Positions 45,519-54,444 of a stretch of 64,000 bases of DNA are shown here, piece by piece. The notes under the pieces were generated by a model, which saw only the letters and a list, made by a program, of their open reading frames with translations, was not told where the DNA came from and did no database searches. Each line of letters begins with the position of its first letter. Position 1 is the stretch's first letter. Source of the stretch: Rhizobiales bacterium 2SD (lineage in GTDB: Bacteria > Pseudomonadota > Alphaproteobacteria > Rhizobiales > Beijerinckiaceae); assembly GCA_005502805.1 (NCBI GenBank), contig SCMY01000006.1, forward strand, positions 124,001 to 188,000. The letters run 5' to 3'. Both the position numbers and the translations under genes were made by a program.

Positions 45519-46451
45519 TCATTTGCGATTTGGCCGGGTCGTCAGCATGGCGTTCGTCGCGACCTCCGCCGGTAGCCGCGGGTAGAGCTTCTGCAGCTTG
45601 GCTTCCCAGTCGCCCGTCGCCAGGGCATTGCCCTTGCCGGAGAGCGCGACCATCGCCTTGCGCCAGGGCATCGCGTGGCTGAGCCGCAGCTGCATGCCCT
45701 GACCCATCACCGAATACTTGTCGACATCGGCGACGCCGTAGCAGTTCGACGCGTTGGTGTCGCCGCCGGGCGGGCAATGCGGCTTGCCGACATCGACATG
45801 CGCGAGCCCGAGCAGATGACCGATCTCATGGACATGGGCGCGCTGCATGATCGGCTTGCCTTTGCTGTTGCGGCCCTTCTTCACGGAATTGATGTCCAGG
45901 CTGTCATACAGCTTGGCATGCGAGCCGAACCAGGTCTCGCTCTTGTGCAGCCGGACCACGTCGATGACGTGATGGTGGCCGCCGAGCTTGATGTCGCGAT
46001 CCTCGATCTTCAGAAGGCACCAGATGTTGGGTCGGTACCGCAAGCTCGTGCTGTCATCGGCCCGGAAGCCGGCAGGGAGCCAGGACTTGCCGTCCCAGGG
46101 CCGGATCCCGACCGGATTATGCTGGATCCAGATGCCGAGCGGATTCTTCTCGCACTCGTAGAGCGGGAAATTGTTGGAAAGCCAGAACTTGCCGTTCCAG
46201 AAGCGGGTCGCCGACGCCACGAAGTTCTGCTTCCATAGATTCCAGCTGCCGGTCGTCCATTTGACGATCTTGCGGGTCGTTTCGGCGGGATCTCCATAGT
46301 CGTGATAGGCGCCTTCGGCTGTGCCGCCGGCTGGGTTGATCTGCCGGAAGCCGAGCTTCAGCGTCAATGTCAGCTCTGCATTGGTGTAGGCATCGCAGCG
46401 GTCGGTGTTCAGTTCGGCCTCGAACTGCGGAAGGCTCATCGCCAGCTTCAT
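45519..46451 (-). CDS. Metzincin-type zinc metalloprotease, no visible signal peptide
   Basis: The 310-residue protein carries HEIGHLLGLAH at residues 208-218, an exact HExxHxxGxxH zinc site (H208, H212, H218, catalytic E209), followed by a candidate Met-turn SVMGQGM with M249, the combination that defines metzincins. The first 200 residues are tryptophan- and asparagine-rich (KWTTGSWNLWKQNF, RFWNGKFWLSNNFPLYE) and unfamiliar. No signal peptide or membrane segment is seen at the ATG chosen (46451) or in the extension to 46556. Six cysteines are scattered through the chain. It forms a two-gene unit with the small exported protein and is divergent from sdhC, 250 bases away. Confidence 0.72.
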   Translation of the reverse strand: MKLAMSLPQFEAELNTDRCDAYTNAELTLTLKLGFRQINPAGGTAEGAYHDYGDPAETTRKIVKWTTGSWNLWKQNFVASATRFWNGKFWLSNNFPLYECEKNPLGIWIQHNPVGIRPWDGKSWLPAGFRADDSTSLRYRPNIWCLLKIEDRDIKLGGHHHVIDVVRLHKSETWFGSHAKLYDSLDINSVKKGRNSKGKPIMQRAHVHEIGHLLGLAHVDVGKPHCPPGGDTNASNCYGVADVDKYSVMGQGMQLRLSHAMPWRKAMVALSGKGNALATGDWEAKLQKLYPRLPAEVATNAMLTTRPNRK

Positions 46452-46701
46452 GAATGCTCTCGTTCCGTGCGATGGTGGCCTGGAGGGAGTGACGCGGTGC
46501 GCTTGTCCGGCTTTAGGCGGTTTTCGCCGGGCGTCCGCTCCCGGGAGCGAGATCAAGGAAAGTTACAGATTTCAGATTATGTAACCGCACTTTCGCCTGC
46601 CGCATTGCAGCAAGGGGGCGGTTTCGTTAGACAACCATTCACTCTAGAACGATACCAAGCGATCTTCGCTTCGTGAGCTTGAAGGGTCGGGAGTTCAAGA
46701 C

Positions 46702-47094
46702 TTGGCCGAGTCCAGACCGGCGGCGCGCCCGCTTTCACCGCATCTGCAGATCTACCGTTGGTCCTGGACCATGGCGATGTCGATCGCCCACCGCGCCACC
46801 GGCTCGGCGCTTTATGGCGGTACGCTGCTGATCGCGCTCTGGCTCATCGCCGCCGCCTCCGGCCCGGCCGCTTACGAGACGGCGCAGTGGATCGCCGGCT
46901 CCTTCCTCGGTCGGCTCGTGCTGTTCGGTTACACCTTCGTCCTGCTGCACCACATGGTCGGCGGCCTCAGGCATTTCGTCTGGGACCTTGGCCACGGCTT
47001 CGATCCGCAGACCCGCACCAACCTCGCCAAGTACAGTGTCGTCGTCTCCGGCGCGCTCACCGTGCTGGTCTGGCTCATCGCCCTGACGCGCTGA
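46702..47094 (+). CDS. sdhC: Succinate dehydrogenase cytochrome b556 subunit SdhC
   Basis: The 130-residue membrane subunit has three helices and the family signatures RPLSPHLQIYRWSWTMAMSIAHRATGSAL and the haem-ligand segment LLHHMVGGLRHFVWDLGHG. It anchors the catalytic SdhAB pair and takes part in ubiquinone and haem b binding. The start appears to be the TTG at 46702, with GGGAG ten bases upstream; no in-frame ATG lies before the conserved region. The 250 bases upstream are comparatively AT-rich and contain TTAGAC (46627) and a GTTACA/TGTAAC inverted repeat (46562-46585), candidate control elements for the operon. Confidence 0.94.
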   Translation: MAESRPAARPLSPHLQIYRWSWTMAMSIAHRATGSALYGGTLLIALWLIAAASGPAAYETAQWIAGSFLGRLVLFGYTFVLLHHMVGGLRHFVWDLGHGFDPQTRTNLAKYSVVVSGALTVLVWLIALTR

Positions 47095-47105
47095 GGAATA
47101 CGGCA

Positions 47106-47498
47106 ATGCTCTCCAACTCCTCGATGCGCACTCCGCTCGGCCGCGTCCGCGGCCTCGGCTCCGCCAAGTCCGGCACTGGTCATTTCTGGCTCCAGCGCGT
47201 CACAGCCGTCGCCAACGTCATCCTGACGATCGGCTTCCTCTGCGTCGTGCTCTCGCTGATCGGCAAGCCCTACGGCGCCGCCATCGCGACGCTGGCCAAG
47301 CCACATGTCGCGATCCTGATGCTGCTCTTCGTCGTGTCCGGCGCCGTCCACATGCGCCTCGGCATGCAGGTCGTCATCGAGGACTATGTCCATCATGAGG
47401 GGCTGAAGATCTTGGCCGTGATGGCCAACACCTTCTTTGCGATCGCCGTCGGCGCCGCCTGCGCCTTCGCGCTCCTGAAGATCTCGTTCGGAGGCTGA
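47106..47498 (+). CDS. sdhD: Succinate dehydrogenase membrane anchor subunit SdhD
   Basis: The 130-residue protein has three predicted helices and the alphaproteobacterial SdhD pattern: [30 protein letters not shown] at the start and [20 protein letters not shown] before the last helix, where histidine and aspartate/tyrosine contribute to the haem and quinone site. It starts 11 bases after sdhC and ends 2 bases before sdhA. The frame is open upstream into sdhC, but the ATG at 47106 fits the family. Confidence 0.94.
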   Translation: MLSNSSMRTPLGRVRGLGSAKSGTGHFWLQRVTAVANVILTIGFLCVVLSLIGKPYGAAIATLAKPHVAILMLLFVVSGAVHMRLGMQVVIEDYVHHEGLKILAVMANTFFAIAVGAACAFALLKISFGG

Positions 47499-47500
47499 TC

Positions 47501-49333
47501 ATGGCGATCACCCGCGCCCGCCCCGTCCCGGCCTATACCGGCCAGGCCTACCCGATCACCGACCACACCTTCGACGTCGTCGTCGTCGGCGCCGGCGGCG
47601 CCGGGCTTCGCGCCACGGTCGGCTGCTCGCAGGCTGGCCTGCGTACCGCCTGCATCAGCAAGGTCTTCCCGACCCGCTCGCACACCGTCGCGGCCCAGGG
47701 CGGCGTCGCCGCCTCGCTCGGCAATATGGGCAAGGACACCTGGCAGTGGCACATGTACGACACCGTCAAGGGGTCGGACTGGCTCGGCGACCAGGACGCG
47801 ATCGAATATCTCGTGCGTAACGCGCCGGCCGCCGTCTACGAGCTTGAGCACTGGGGCGTGCCGTTCTCGCGCACGGAGTCCGGAAAAATCTACCAGCGCC
47901 CCTTCGGCGGCATGACCACCGATTTCGGCAACGGCCCGCCGGCCCAGCGCACCTGCGCTGCCGCCGACCGCACCGGCCATGCCATGCTGCACACGCTCTA
48001 TGGCCAGGCTCTGCGCTACAACACCGAGTTCTTCATCGAGTACTTCGCCATCGACCTGATCATGGACGAAGACGGTCATTGCCGCGGCGTGATCGCGCTC
48101 AAGCTCGATGACGGCACGCTGCATCGCTTCCGCGCCCAGCAGACGATCCTGGCGACCGGCGGCTATGGCCGTGCCTATTTCTCGGCAACCTCGGCCCATA
48201 CCTGCACCGGCGACGGCGGCGGCATGGTGCTGCGCGCCGGCCTGCCGATGCAGGACATGGAGTTCGTGCAGTTCCACCCGACCGGCATCTACGGCTCGGG
48301 CTGCCTGATCACCGAGGGCGCGCGCGGCGAGGGCGGCTACCTCACCAATTCCGAGGGCGAGCGCTTCATGGAACGCTACGCCCCCTCGGCCAAGGACCTC
48401 GCCTCGCGCGACGTCGTCTCACGCTCGATGACGATGGAGATCCGGGCCGGCCGCGGCGTCGGCAAGGACAAGGACCACATCTACCTGCATCTCGACCATC
48501 TCGACCCAAAGATCCTGCACGAGCGCCTGCCCGGCATCTCGGAGAGCGCCAAGATCTTCGCCGGCGTCGACGTCACCCGCGAGCCGATTCCGGTGATCCC
48601 GACCGTGCACTACAACATGGGCGGCATCCCCACGAACTTCCACGGCGAGGTGCTGACCAAGGTCGACGGCGATCCGGACCGGGTCGTGCCCGGCCTGATG
48701 GCGATCGGCGAAGCCGCCTGCGTCTCCGTGCACGGTGCCAACCGCCTCGGCTCGAACTCGCTGATCGACCTCGTCGTCTTCGGCCGCGCCGCGGGCCTGC
48801 GCTGCGCCGAGACCGTCAAGGCCGGCGAGAAGCAGCCGGAGCTGCCAGCGAACTCGGCCGATCTCTCGCTGACCCGCCTCGACAAGTACCGCAATGCCAA
48901 GGGCGGCACGCCGACCGCGGTGCTGCGCGACAAGATGCAGCGGACCATGCAGTCCGATTGTGCCGTCTACCGGACCGGCGAGACGCTCGAGGCTGGCCAC
49001 AAGGCGATCCACGAGGTCTGGGCCGGGATCACCGACATCGGCACCACCGATCGCTCCCTGATCTGGAACTCGGACCTGATCGAGACGCTGGAGTTCGAGA
49101 ACCTGATCACCCAGGCGGTCGTCACCATGGACTCGGCGCTGCAGCGTCCGGAAAGCCGCGGCGCCCATGCCCGCGAGGACTATCCGGACCGCAACGATAA
49201 GGACTGGATGAAGCACACGCTCGCCTGGATCGACGACGAGAAGCGCACCGTCACGCTCGATGACCGTCCGGTGCACACCTACACGCTCTCGAACGACATC
49301 GAATACATCAAGCCGAAGGCGCGGGTGTATTGA
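47501..49333 (+). CDS. sdhA: Succinate dehydrogenase flavoprotein subunit SdhA
   Basis: This 610-residue catalytic subunit oxidises succinate to fumarate with covalently bound FAD. The FAD fold [17 protein letters not shown], the flavin-attachment region [18 protein letters not shown], and the active-site segments [26 protein letters not shown] and [22 protein letters not shown] are all present. Length is standard. It is followed by a small membrane protein gene rather than directly by sdhB. Confidence 0.98.
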   Translation: MAITRARPVPAYTGQAYPITDHTFDVVVVGAGGAGLRATVGCSQAGLRTACISKVFPTRSHTVAAQGGVAASLGNMGKDTWQWHMYDTVKGSDWLGDQDAIEYLVRNAPAAVYELEHWGVPFSRTESGKIYQRPFGGMTTDFGNGPPAQRTCAAADRTGHAMLHTLYGQALRYNTEFFIEYFAIDLIMDEDGHCRGVIALKLDDGTLHRFRAQQTILATGGYGRAYFSATSAHTCTGDGGGMVLRAGLPMQDMEFVQFHPTGIYGSGCLITEGARGEGGYLTNSEGERFMERYAPSAKDLASRDVVSRSMTMEIRAGRGVGKDKDHIYLHLDHLDPKILHERLPGISESAKIFAGVDVTREPIPVIPTVHYNMGGIPTNFHGEVLTKVDGDPDRVVPGLMAIGEAACVSVHGANRLGSNSLIDLVVFGRAAGLRCAETVKAGEKQPELPANSADLSLTRLDKYRNAKGGTPTAVLRDKMQRTMQSDCAVYRTGETLEAGHKAIHEVWAGITDIGTTDRSLIWNSDLIETLEFENLITQAVVTMDSALQRPESRGAHAREDYPDRNDKDWMKHTLAWIDDEKRTVTLDDRPVHTYTLSNDIEYIKPKARVY

Positions 49334-49350
49334 ACGGCAGCGCCAACACG

Positions 49351-49710
49351 ATGCGTCTTTCAGCTCATTTGTTTGGCTGCATTCTGGTGGGGGCGCTGAC
49401 CTGCGGCCCTGCCTACGCTGCCGGTGGAGAGATGCCGTCGCTGTTTGGTTCCGTTGTCCTCGGTATTCTGCTGGTGGTCGGTCTCGCGCTGTATGCGGTT
49501 CCGCCAAAGTACACGGTGATGCTTGTCGTCGCTCTCTGGGTTGGCGGGCTGGCTCTCGCCGTCGCCCAATACGGCATCTCAGGCATAGCGCTCCGAGCTG
49601 CAACGTTTGGATTGCTGATGACGTGTCTCACTTTGCCGATCGCTGCCGGATGGTTGCTGAGGCACATCGCAAGAAAGCGCTTTTCTCAAATCGGAACGCG
49701 TCATGGCTGA
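49351..49710 (+). CDS. Small membrane protein of unknown function inserted between sdhA and sdhB
   Basis: The 119-residue product has a signal-like N-terminus ([16 protein letters not shown]) and about three further hydrophobic segments ([38 protein letters not shown] and [19 protein letters not shown]), ending in a basic tail [17 protein letters not shown] do not recognise the family. The stretch has more A/T at third positions than its neighbours, suggesting a later arrival. Its end overlaps the sdhB start by eight bases, so the two would be co-translated. A TTG at 49330 is an alternative start that overlaps the sdhA stop. It could be an accessory of the complex or an unrelated insertion. 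Confidence 0.6.
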   Translation: MRLSAHLFGCILVGALTCGPAYAAGGEMPSLFGSVVLGILLVVGLALYAVPPKYTVMLVVALWVGGLALAVAQYGISGIALRAATFGLLMTCLTLPIAAGWLLRHIARKRFSQIGTRHG

Positions 49711-50488
49711 ATTCAATCTCCCGCAGAACTCCCGCCTGACCGAGGGCAAGGCTTGGCCGAAGCCGGCCGGTGCCAAGAAGGTCACCGAGTTCAAGATCTA
49801 TCGCTGGAACCCGGACGACACCGCCAATCCGCGCACCGACACCTATTATGTCGACCGCGACGATTGCGGGCCGATGGTCCTCGACGCGCTGATCTGGATC
49901 AAGAACAAGGTCGACCCGACGCTGACCTTCCGGCGTTCCTGCCGTGAGGGCATCTGCGGTTCCTGCGCCATGAACATGGACGGCAAGAACGGGCTCGCCT
50001 GCACCACCGGCATCGATGAATGCGGGGCTAGGGGCAAGGTCGCGATCTATCCGCTGCCGCACATGCCGGTGGTCAAGGACCTCGTTCCAGACCTGACCCG
50101 CTTCTACGCCCAGCACGCCTCGATCGAGCCCTGGCTCAAGACGACGACGCCGGCGCCCGAAAAGGAATGGAAGCAGGCCAAGGACGACCGCGAAAAGCTC
50201 GACGGTCTCTATGAGTGCATCCTCTGCGCCTGCTGCTCGACCTCCTGCCCGAGCTATTGGTGGAATGGCGATCGCTATCTCGGCCCGGCCGCGCTGCTGC
50301 AGGCCTATCGCTGGCTGATCGACAGCCGCGACGAGGCCACCGGCGAGCGTCTCGACAATCTCGAGGACCCGTTCCGGCTCTATCGCTGCCACACTATCAT
50401 GAACTGCGCCAACGCCTGCCCGAAGGGTCTCAACCCGGCCAAGGCGATTGCGGAAGTCAAGAAGATGATGGTGGCCCGCCAGGTCTGA
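49703..50488 (+). CDS. sdhB: Succinate dehydrogenase iron-sulfur subunit SdhB
   Basis: The 261-residue electron-transfer subunit has a 2Fe-2S motif ([21 protein letters not shown], cysteines about residues 74-94). Two further cysteine clusters for 4Fe-4S and 3Fe-4S centres follow ([16 protein letters not shown] and [17 protein letters not shown]). It passes electrons from FAD in SdhA to ubiquinone. The ATG at 49703 lies inside the end of the small membrane protein gene. It ends the operon, and a family A-like palindrome lies 18 bases after the stop. Confidence 0.98.
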   Translation: MAEFNLPQNSRLTEGKAWPKPAGAKKVTEFKIYRWNPDDTANPRTDTYYVDRDDCGPMVLDALIWIKNKVDPTLTFRRSCREGICGSCAMNMDGKNGLACTTGIDECGARGKVAIYPLPHMPVVKDLVPDLTRFYAQHASIEPWLKTTTPAPEKEWKQAKDDREKLDGLYECILCACCSTSCPSYWWNGDRYLGPAALLQAYRWLIDSRDEATGERLDNLEDPFRLYRCHTIMNCANACPKGLNPAKAIAEVKKMMVARQV

Positions 50489-50505
50489 GGCGGCTGCCTG
50501 CAGCG

Positions 50506-50614
50506 CGTCATGCTCGGGCTTGACCCGAGCATCTCAGGCCGGAGAAAGCTCCGGTCGGCGCCTTCTCGTCACGAGATTCTCGGGTCTGCGCTTCGCTTCG
50601 CCCGAGAATGACGC
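50506..50614. repeat. Family A-related palindromic repeat after sdhB
   Basis: It opens CGTCATGCTCGGGCTTGACC with the CTCGGG/CCCGAG hairpin, contains the inner hairpin CCGGAGAAAGCTCCGG, and closes with TTCTCGGGTCTGCGCTTCGC then CCCGAGAATGACG. Outer ends CGTCATGCTCGGG and CCCGAGAATGACG pair. It could end or protect the sdh transcript. The remaining 120 bases up to creD show nothing recognisable. Confidence 0.75.
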
Positions 50615-50738
50615 GAGGCTCGGTCTCATCTCCGCAATTCCGCCGCCGATTTCGCCGGTTTCGGCCCTCAATCCATCACGCCCGCGACAAGACGCCGCGC
50701 TCTCTTCGTGCTGCTAAGTCACTGCATGAGGGCGAATC

Positions 50739-52157
50739 ATGTCGCAAGAGCAAGGGCAACAGACCGAAAGCAAGCCTGAACCTCCACTCCTGTCCCTCGG
50801 CATCACGCCGCGGCGGTTCGGGCGCAGCCCCGGCCTGAAATTCTTCGTCATCGGCTTCCTGGCGCTGCTGCTGCTGATCCCGCTGATGTTCGTCTCCAGC
50901 CTGCGCGGCGAGCGTTCGGCCACCGCCAATCTGGCCGCCCGCGAGATTGGCGATGCCTGGGGCCGCGAGCAGATCGTCGGCGGCCCGGCTTTGCTGGTGC
51001 CTTATCTGGTTCCGCCCAAGAATGCCGTCTCGGCGCCGACGCGCGAGGTCGCGGTCTTCCTGCCCGACGATCTCCAGGCCAGTTCGGAAGCACAGACCGA
51101 GATCCGGCGGCGCTCGATCTTCGACGTGCCGGTCTATCGCGGCAAGGTCGCGCTCAACGCCCGCTTCCTGCCGCCCGACTTCAAGGCGATCACCTCGGAG
51201 GAGGTGCAGCCGCTCTGGAATGAGGCGGTGCTCGGCGTCGGCGTCGGCGATGTCCGCGGGCTGAAGAACCGGGCCATGGCGCAAATCCGCGATGGCGCCG
51301 CGATCGAGTTCGAGCCGACGCTGGGCGCCGGCATCCGCGACGGCAACGGCATCCACGCCGCCTTGCGCGGTGTCGACCTGACCAAGCCGCTCACTGTCGA
51401 AGTCGGGCTCGACCTCAATGGCTCGCGCAGCCTGTCGATCGTGCCGCTGGCCAAGAACAGCGCGCTCCGGATGAGCTCGAACTGGCAGCATCCGAGCTTC
51501 TCCGGCGCACATCTGCCGGATGACCGGGTGATCGACGCCAACGGCTTCTCGGCTTCCTGGCGGGTCTCGCATCTGGCGCGCAATCTGCCGCTCGCCTTCA
51601 CCTATGACCGGCGTGCTGACGTGACCTTCCTCGCCGGGGCTGTCGGCGCGCGTTTCTACCAGCCGGTCGATCTCTATCAGCTGGTCGAACGCGCCATCAA
51701 ATACGGCATCCTGTTCGTCGGCGCGGTCTTCCTGGCCGTGTTCGGGCTGGAGCTGGTGGCGCGCGACAACCTCCATGCCGTCCAGTACACGCTCGTCGGC
51801 TTCGCGCTGGTGCTGTTCTATGTGCTGCTGCTGTCGCTGGCCGAGCATCTTGGCTTCCTGACCGCCTATCTTGCGGCGGCCGCGGCGACGACGGCGCTGA
51901 TCGCGCTCTATATCGGCCTCGTCCTGCGCAGCGTTGCGCGCGGCGCGGTCCTGGGGCTGATCCTCGCCACCGGCTACGGGCTGGTCTATGCGCTGCTGAA
52001 GTCGGAGGATTTCGCCCTGCTCGCCGGAGCGATCGGCGCCTTCGTCGCGCTGACGGCGCTGATGCTCGGCACGGCCAGGGTCAACTGGTCCGGTCTCGGC
52101 GACGGCGTCGCGAAGAGCGTCACCCGCGAGCCAGAGCAGCCGAGCGCTTCGGCGTGA
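50739..52157 (+). CDS. creD: Inner-membrane protein CreD
   Basis: The 472-residue protein has one N-terminal membrane helix (FFVIGFLALLLLIPLMFV), a large periplasmic domain of about 270 residues including GPALLVPYLVPPKN and NWQHPSFSGAHLPDDR, and about six closely packed C-terminal helices. This is the CreD (colicin E2 tolerance) plan. In enterobacteria creD is under CreBC control and affects envelope integrity, but its molecular action is unclear. No creBC genes are nearby, so the control here is unknown. It converges on the DadA-like gene with 3 bases between stops. Confidence 0.9.
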   Translation: MSQEQGQQTESKPEPPLLSLGITPRRFGRSPGLKFFVIGFLALLLLIPLMFVSSLRGERSATANLAAREIGDAWGREQIVGGPALLVPYLVPPKNAVSAPTREVAVFLPDDLQASSEAQTEIRRRSIFDVPVYRGKVALNARFLPPDFKAITSEEVQPLWNEAVLGVGVGDVRGLKNRAMAQIRDGAAIEFEPTLGAGIRDGNGIHAALRGVDLTKPLTVEVGLDLNGSRSLSIVPLAKNSALRMSSNWQHPSFSGAHLPDDRVIDANGFSASWRVSHLARNLPLAFTYDRRADVTFLAGAVGARFYQPVDLYQLVERAIKYGILFVGAVFLAVFGLELVARDNLHAVQYTLVGFALVLFYVLLLSLAEHLGFLTAYLAAAAATTALIALYIGLVLRSVARGAVLGLILATGYGLVYALLKSEDFALLAGAIGAFVALTALMLGTARVNWSGLGDGVAKSVTREPEQPSASA

Positions 52158-52160
52158 CGC

Positions 52161-53405
52161 TCAGGACAGATAGCGACCCGGCGCGAAAGGCGCCGGGTCG
52201 GCCGGAGCCTGTTCGCCGCAGACCAGAGCGGCCAAAATCTCACCCGTCACGGGCCCGGTCGAGAAGCCGATATGCTGGTTACCGAAAGCGAGCCAGAGGC
52301 CGGGCTGGCGTGGGGCTTCGCCGATCATCGGCAAGGAATCCGGCAGGGTCGGGCGCGAGCCACGCCAGGTCGTATCTTCCGCCGGCTCCGTCAACGGAAA
52401 GGCCTCGCGGGCCCGCGGCAGCACCTGTTCGATCTGGGCGTGATCGTCGGGTGCGTCGCGGTGGGCGAGCTCGACGCCGCTGGTCAGGCGCAGGCCCAGC
52501 TCCATCGGTGCCAGCATGTAGGACGCTTCGACATCGTAGATCGGCCGGTTGAGGAAGCGTCCCTGCGCCGGCTTGTAATGACGGTGATAGCCGCGCTCGA
52601 CATTGAGCGGCACCTTGAGGCCGAGCGGGCGGAGCAGATCGGCGCTCCAGGGTCCGAGTGCGACGACCGCGAGATCGGCGTCGTGTTGTGAGCCCTTGGC
52701 GGTGACGCGCCAACCTTCGCCCTGCTTCGACAGTCCGGTGACGTCGTCGCGCAGGATCGTGCCGCCGCGGGCGGCGAAGAGTGCGGCGTAAGCCTCGACC
52801 ACCGCACCCGGCCAATCGACCGAAGCGCTGTCCTTGTGGTGCAGGGCGGCCGAGAAGATCGGGTTCAGGCTCGGCTCCAGCGCCGAGAGCGCCTGCCGGT
52901 CGAGCGCCTCGATGCGCACGCCATGGTCTTTGAGGAAGGTCCGGCGCGCTTCGGCGGCGGTCCGGCCGGCCTCGCTGCGCCAGAGTTCGAGGAAGCCGGT
53001 GTCGCGCAGGCGCCAGGCGATGCCGGCCTCGGTCATCAGCCGCTTGTGCAGCGGCAGGGAAGGGGCGATCAGGCTTTCCAGCGCCGCGACGCGGTGGTTG
53101 AGCCGCTCCGGCCTGGCCTCGTTGAGGAAACCGAGGATCCAGCCGGGATTGGCCAGCAGATGGCCGAGCCGATAGCGCACCGCCGCATGCCGGTTGCTCA
53201 GGTACTTCGGCAGGTTCTTCCACAGGCCGGGATTGTTGAGCGGCATGATCGAGGAGCGGCTGATCACGCCGGCATTGCCGTAGGAGGTCTCGCGGCCGGG
53301 CTCGCGCCGGTCGATCAGCGTGACCTTGAGGCCGCGCTTTTGCAGCGCGAGCGCGCAGGAGACGCCGACCATGCCGGCGCCGATGACGATGATGCTGCGA
53401 GTCAC
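52161..53405 (-). CDS. FAD-dependent D-amino-acid dehydrogenase (DadA-like)
   Basis: The 414-residue flavoprotein of the DAO superfamily has the dinucleotide fold IIVIGAGMVGVSCALALQKRGLKVTLIDRREPGRETSYGNAGVIS at its start and LWLAFGNQHIGFSTGPVTGEILAAL at its end, where FAD is held. It resembles DadA, which oxidises D-amino acids to keto acids and passes electrons to the respiratory chain. Opine or glycine oxidase-like functions remain possible. The start is the GTG at 53405, which overlaps the stop of the glutamine amidotransferase gene (GTGA), so the pair is translationally coupled. Confidence 0.84.
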   Translation of the reverse strand: MTRSIIVIGAGMVGVSCALALQKRGLKVTLIDRREPGRETSYGNAGVISRSSIMPLNNPGLWKNLPKYLSNRHAAVRYRLGHLLANPGWILGFLNEARPERLNHRVAALESLIAPSLPLHKRLMTEAGIAWRLRDTGFLELWRSEAGRTAAEARRTFLKDHGVRIEALDRQALSALEPSLNPIFSAALHHKDSASVDWPGAVVEAYAALFAARGGTILRDDVTGLSKQGEGWRVTAKGSQHDADLAVVALGPWSADLLRPLGLKVPLNVERGYHRHYKPAQGRFLNRPIYDVEASYMLAPMELGLRLTSGVELAHRDAPDDHAQIEQVLPRAREAFPLTEPAEDTTWRGSRPTLPDSLPMIGEAPRQPGLWLAFGNQHIGFSTGPVTGEILAALVCGEQAPADPAPFAPGRYLS

Positions 53406-54193
53406 GCGATGAGACCCTGGTCGGCCGGTTCCTTCAGCCAATGGTCGAGGAAGCCGTCGAGCCAGGCGCGTACGGGCGGGTCGTACTGATACCAACCCTC
53501 AAGATGCTGGTGACGCAGCTGGGCGCCCGGCATCAGCGTGCGCTCATGGGCGCGCACCGACCAGCGGCACATCATCGCCAGCGTCACCTCGGGATGGAAC
53601 TGGAGCCCGTAGGCCTTGCCGCCGGTGCGGATCGCCTGAACCGGGAAATCACCGCCGGTCGCCAGGCATTCGGAGCCGGTCGGACAATCGAAACCCTCGC
53701 GGTGCCATTGATAGACCGTGCCCGGCCAGATGCAGCCCGTCGCGGTGGCGTCGGCATGACCGGCCTGCGTCAGGCGGAGCGGGTAGTAGCCGATCTCGGC
53801 CCGCCCCTCGGCATGGGTGTAGACTGTCGCGCCGAGATGGCGGGCCAGCATCTGCGCGCCCAGGCAGAGGCCGAGAAAGGGCGCCTCCTCCTTCAGGCAG
53901 ACGCCGATCCAGTCGGTCTCGGCCTTGACGAAGTCGTCGGGATCATTGGCGCTCATCGGCCCGCCGAAGATCACCGCGCCGGCATGACCCTGCATGGTCT
54001 GCGGCAGCGGATCGCCGAAGCGGGGCTTGCGGATATCGAGGGCATGCCCGCGCTCGGCGATGAGGCGGCCGACACGGCCGGGCGTCGAATGCTCCTGATG
54101 GAGCACGATCAGCACGGGCTTCTTCGGCGGCGGCAGGCTGTCGAGGGTGCGGAGCCGGCGACGAGTCGGGAAACGATAGGACAGATCGTTCAT
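53402..54193 (-). CDS. Class I glutamine amidotransferase-like protein
   Basis: The 263-residue protein has the nucleophile elbow GLCLGAQML (C110) and the late LQFHPEV (H200, E202), the complete triad of class I glutamine amidotransferases related to the GMP synthase domain. No synthase domain is attached, so it may act as a stand-alone hydrolase of a gamma-glutamyl or related amide, as with the glutamine amidotransferases of polyamine breakdown. It is first in a two-gene unit with the DadA-like enzyme. The ATG at 54193 is chosen; the open frame to 54322 lacks conserved sequence. Confidence 0.82.
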   Translation of the reverse strand: MNDLSYRFPTRRRLRTLDSLPPPKKPVLIVLHQEHSTPGRVGRLIAERGHALDIRKPRFGDPLPQTMQGHAGAVIFGGPMSANDPDDFVKAETDWIGVCLKEEAPFLGLCLGAQMLARHLGATVYTHAEGRAEIGYYPLRLTQAGHADATATGCIWPGTVYQWHREGFDCPTGSECLATGGDFPVQAIRTGGKAYGLQFHPEVTLAMMCRWSVRAHERTLMPGAQLRHQHLEGWYQYDPPVRAWLDGFLDHWLKEPADQGLIA

Positions 54194-54406
54194 CGCGGCG
54201 TTCGATTGCGCTCCCGAGACAGGATTCTCCCGCCGGACCCCAGCTAAAATGCTGTCTGCCGGCCCCTGCAGCAAGCAAATTATGCGCCGCGCTCCGGCAT
54301 GGCCGAGGCCAGCGCCGTGCATGCTCCGTGCAATCTTCCCTCAATATTCATGCCGAAATGCAACCCATAGTGATGATCGTGGTTGACTTCGCAGTCAGGC
54401 TCAGGC

Positions 54407-54430
54407 ATGAGAATGAACATTCATTCTCAT
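54407..54430 (+). promoter_or_regulatory. TetR operator of the RND-2 operon
   Basis: ATGAGAATGAA and TTCATTCTCAT form a perfect 11-base inverted repeat around CA. It lies 14 bases before the TetR start, with TTGACT (54383-54388) upstream as a possible -35 element. The length and symmetry suit a TetR dimer or pair of dimers, implying autoregulation of the regulator-adaptor-pump operon. Confidence 0.8.
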
Positions 54431-54444
54431 CGCTTCAGAGAAAT

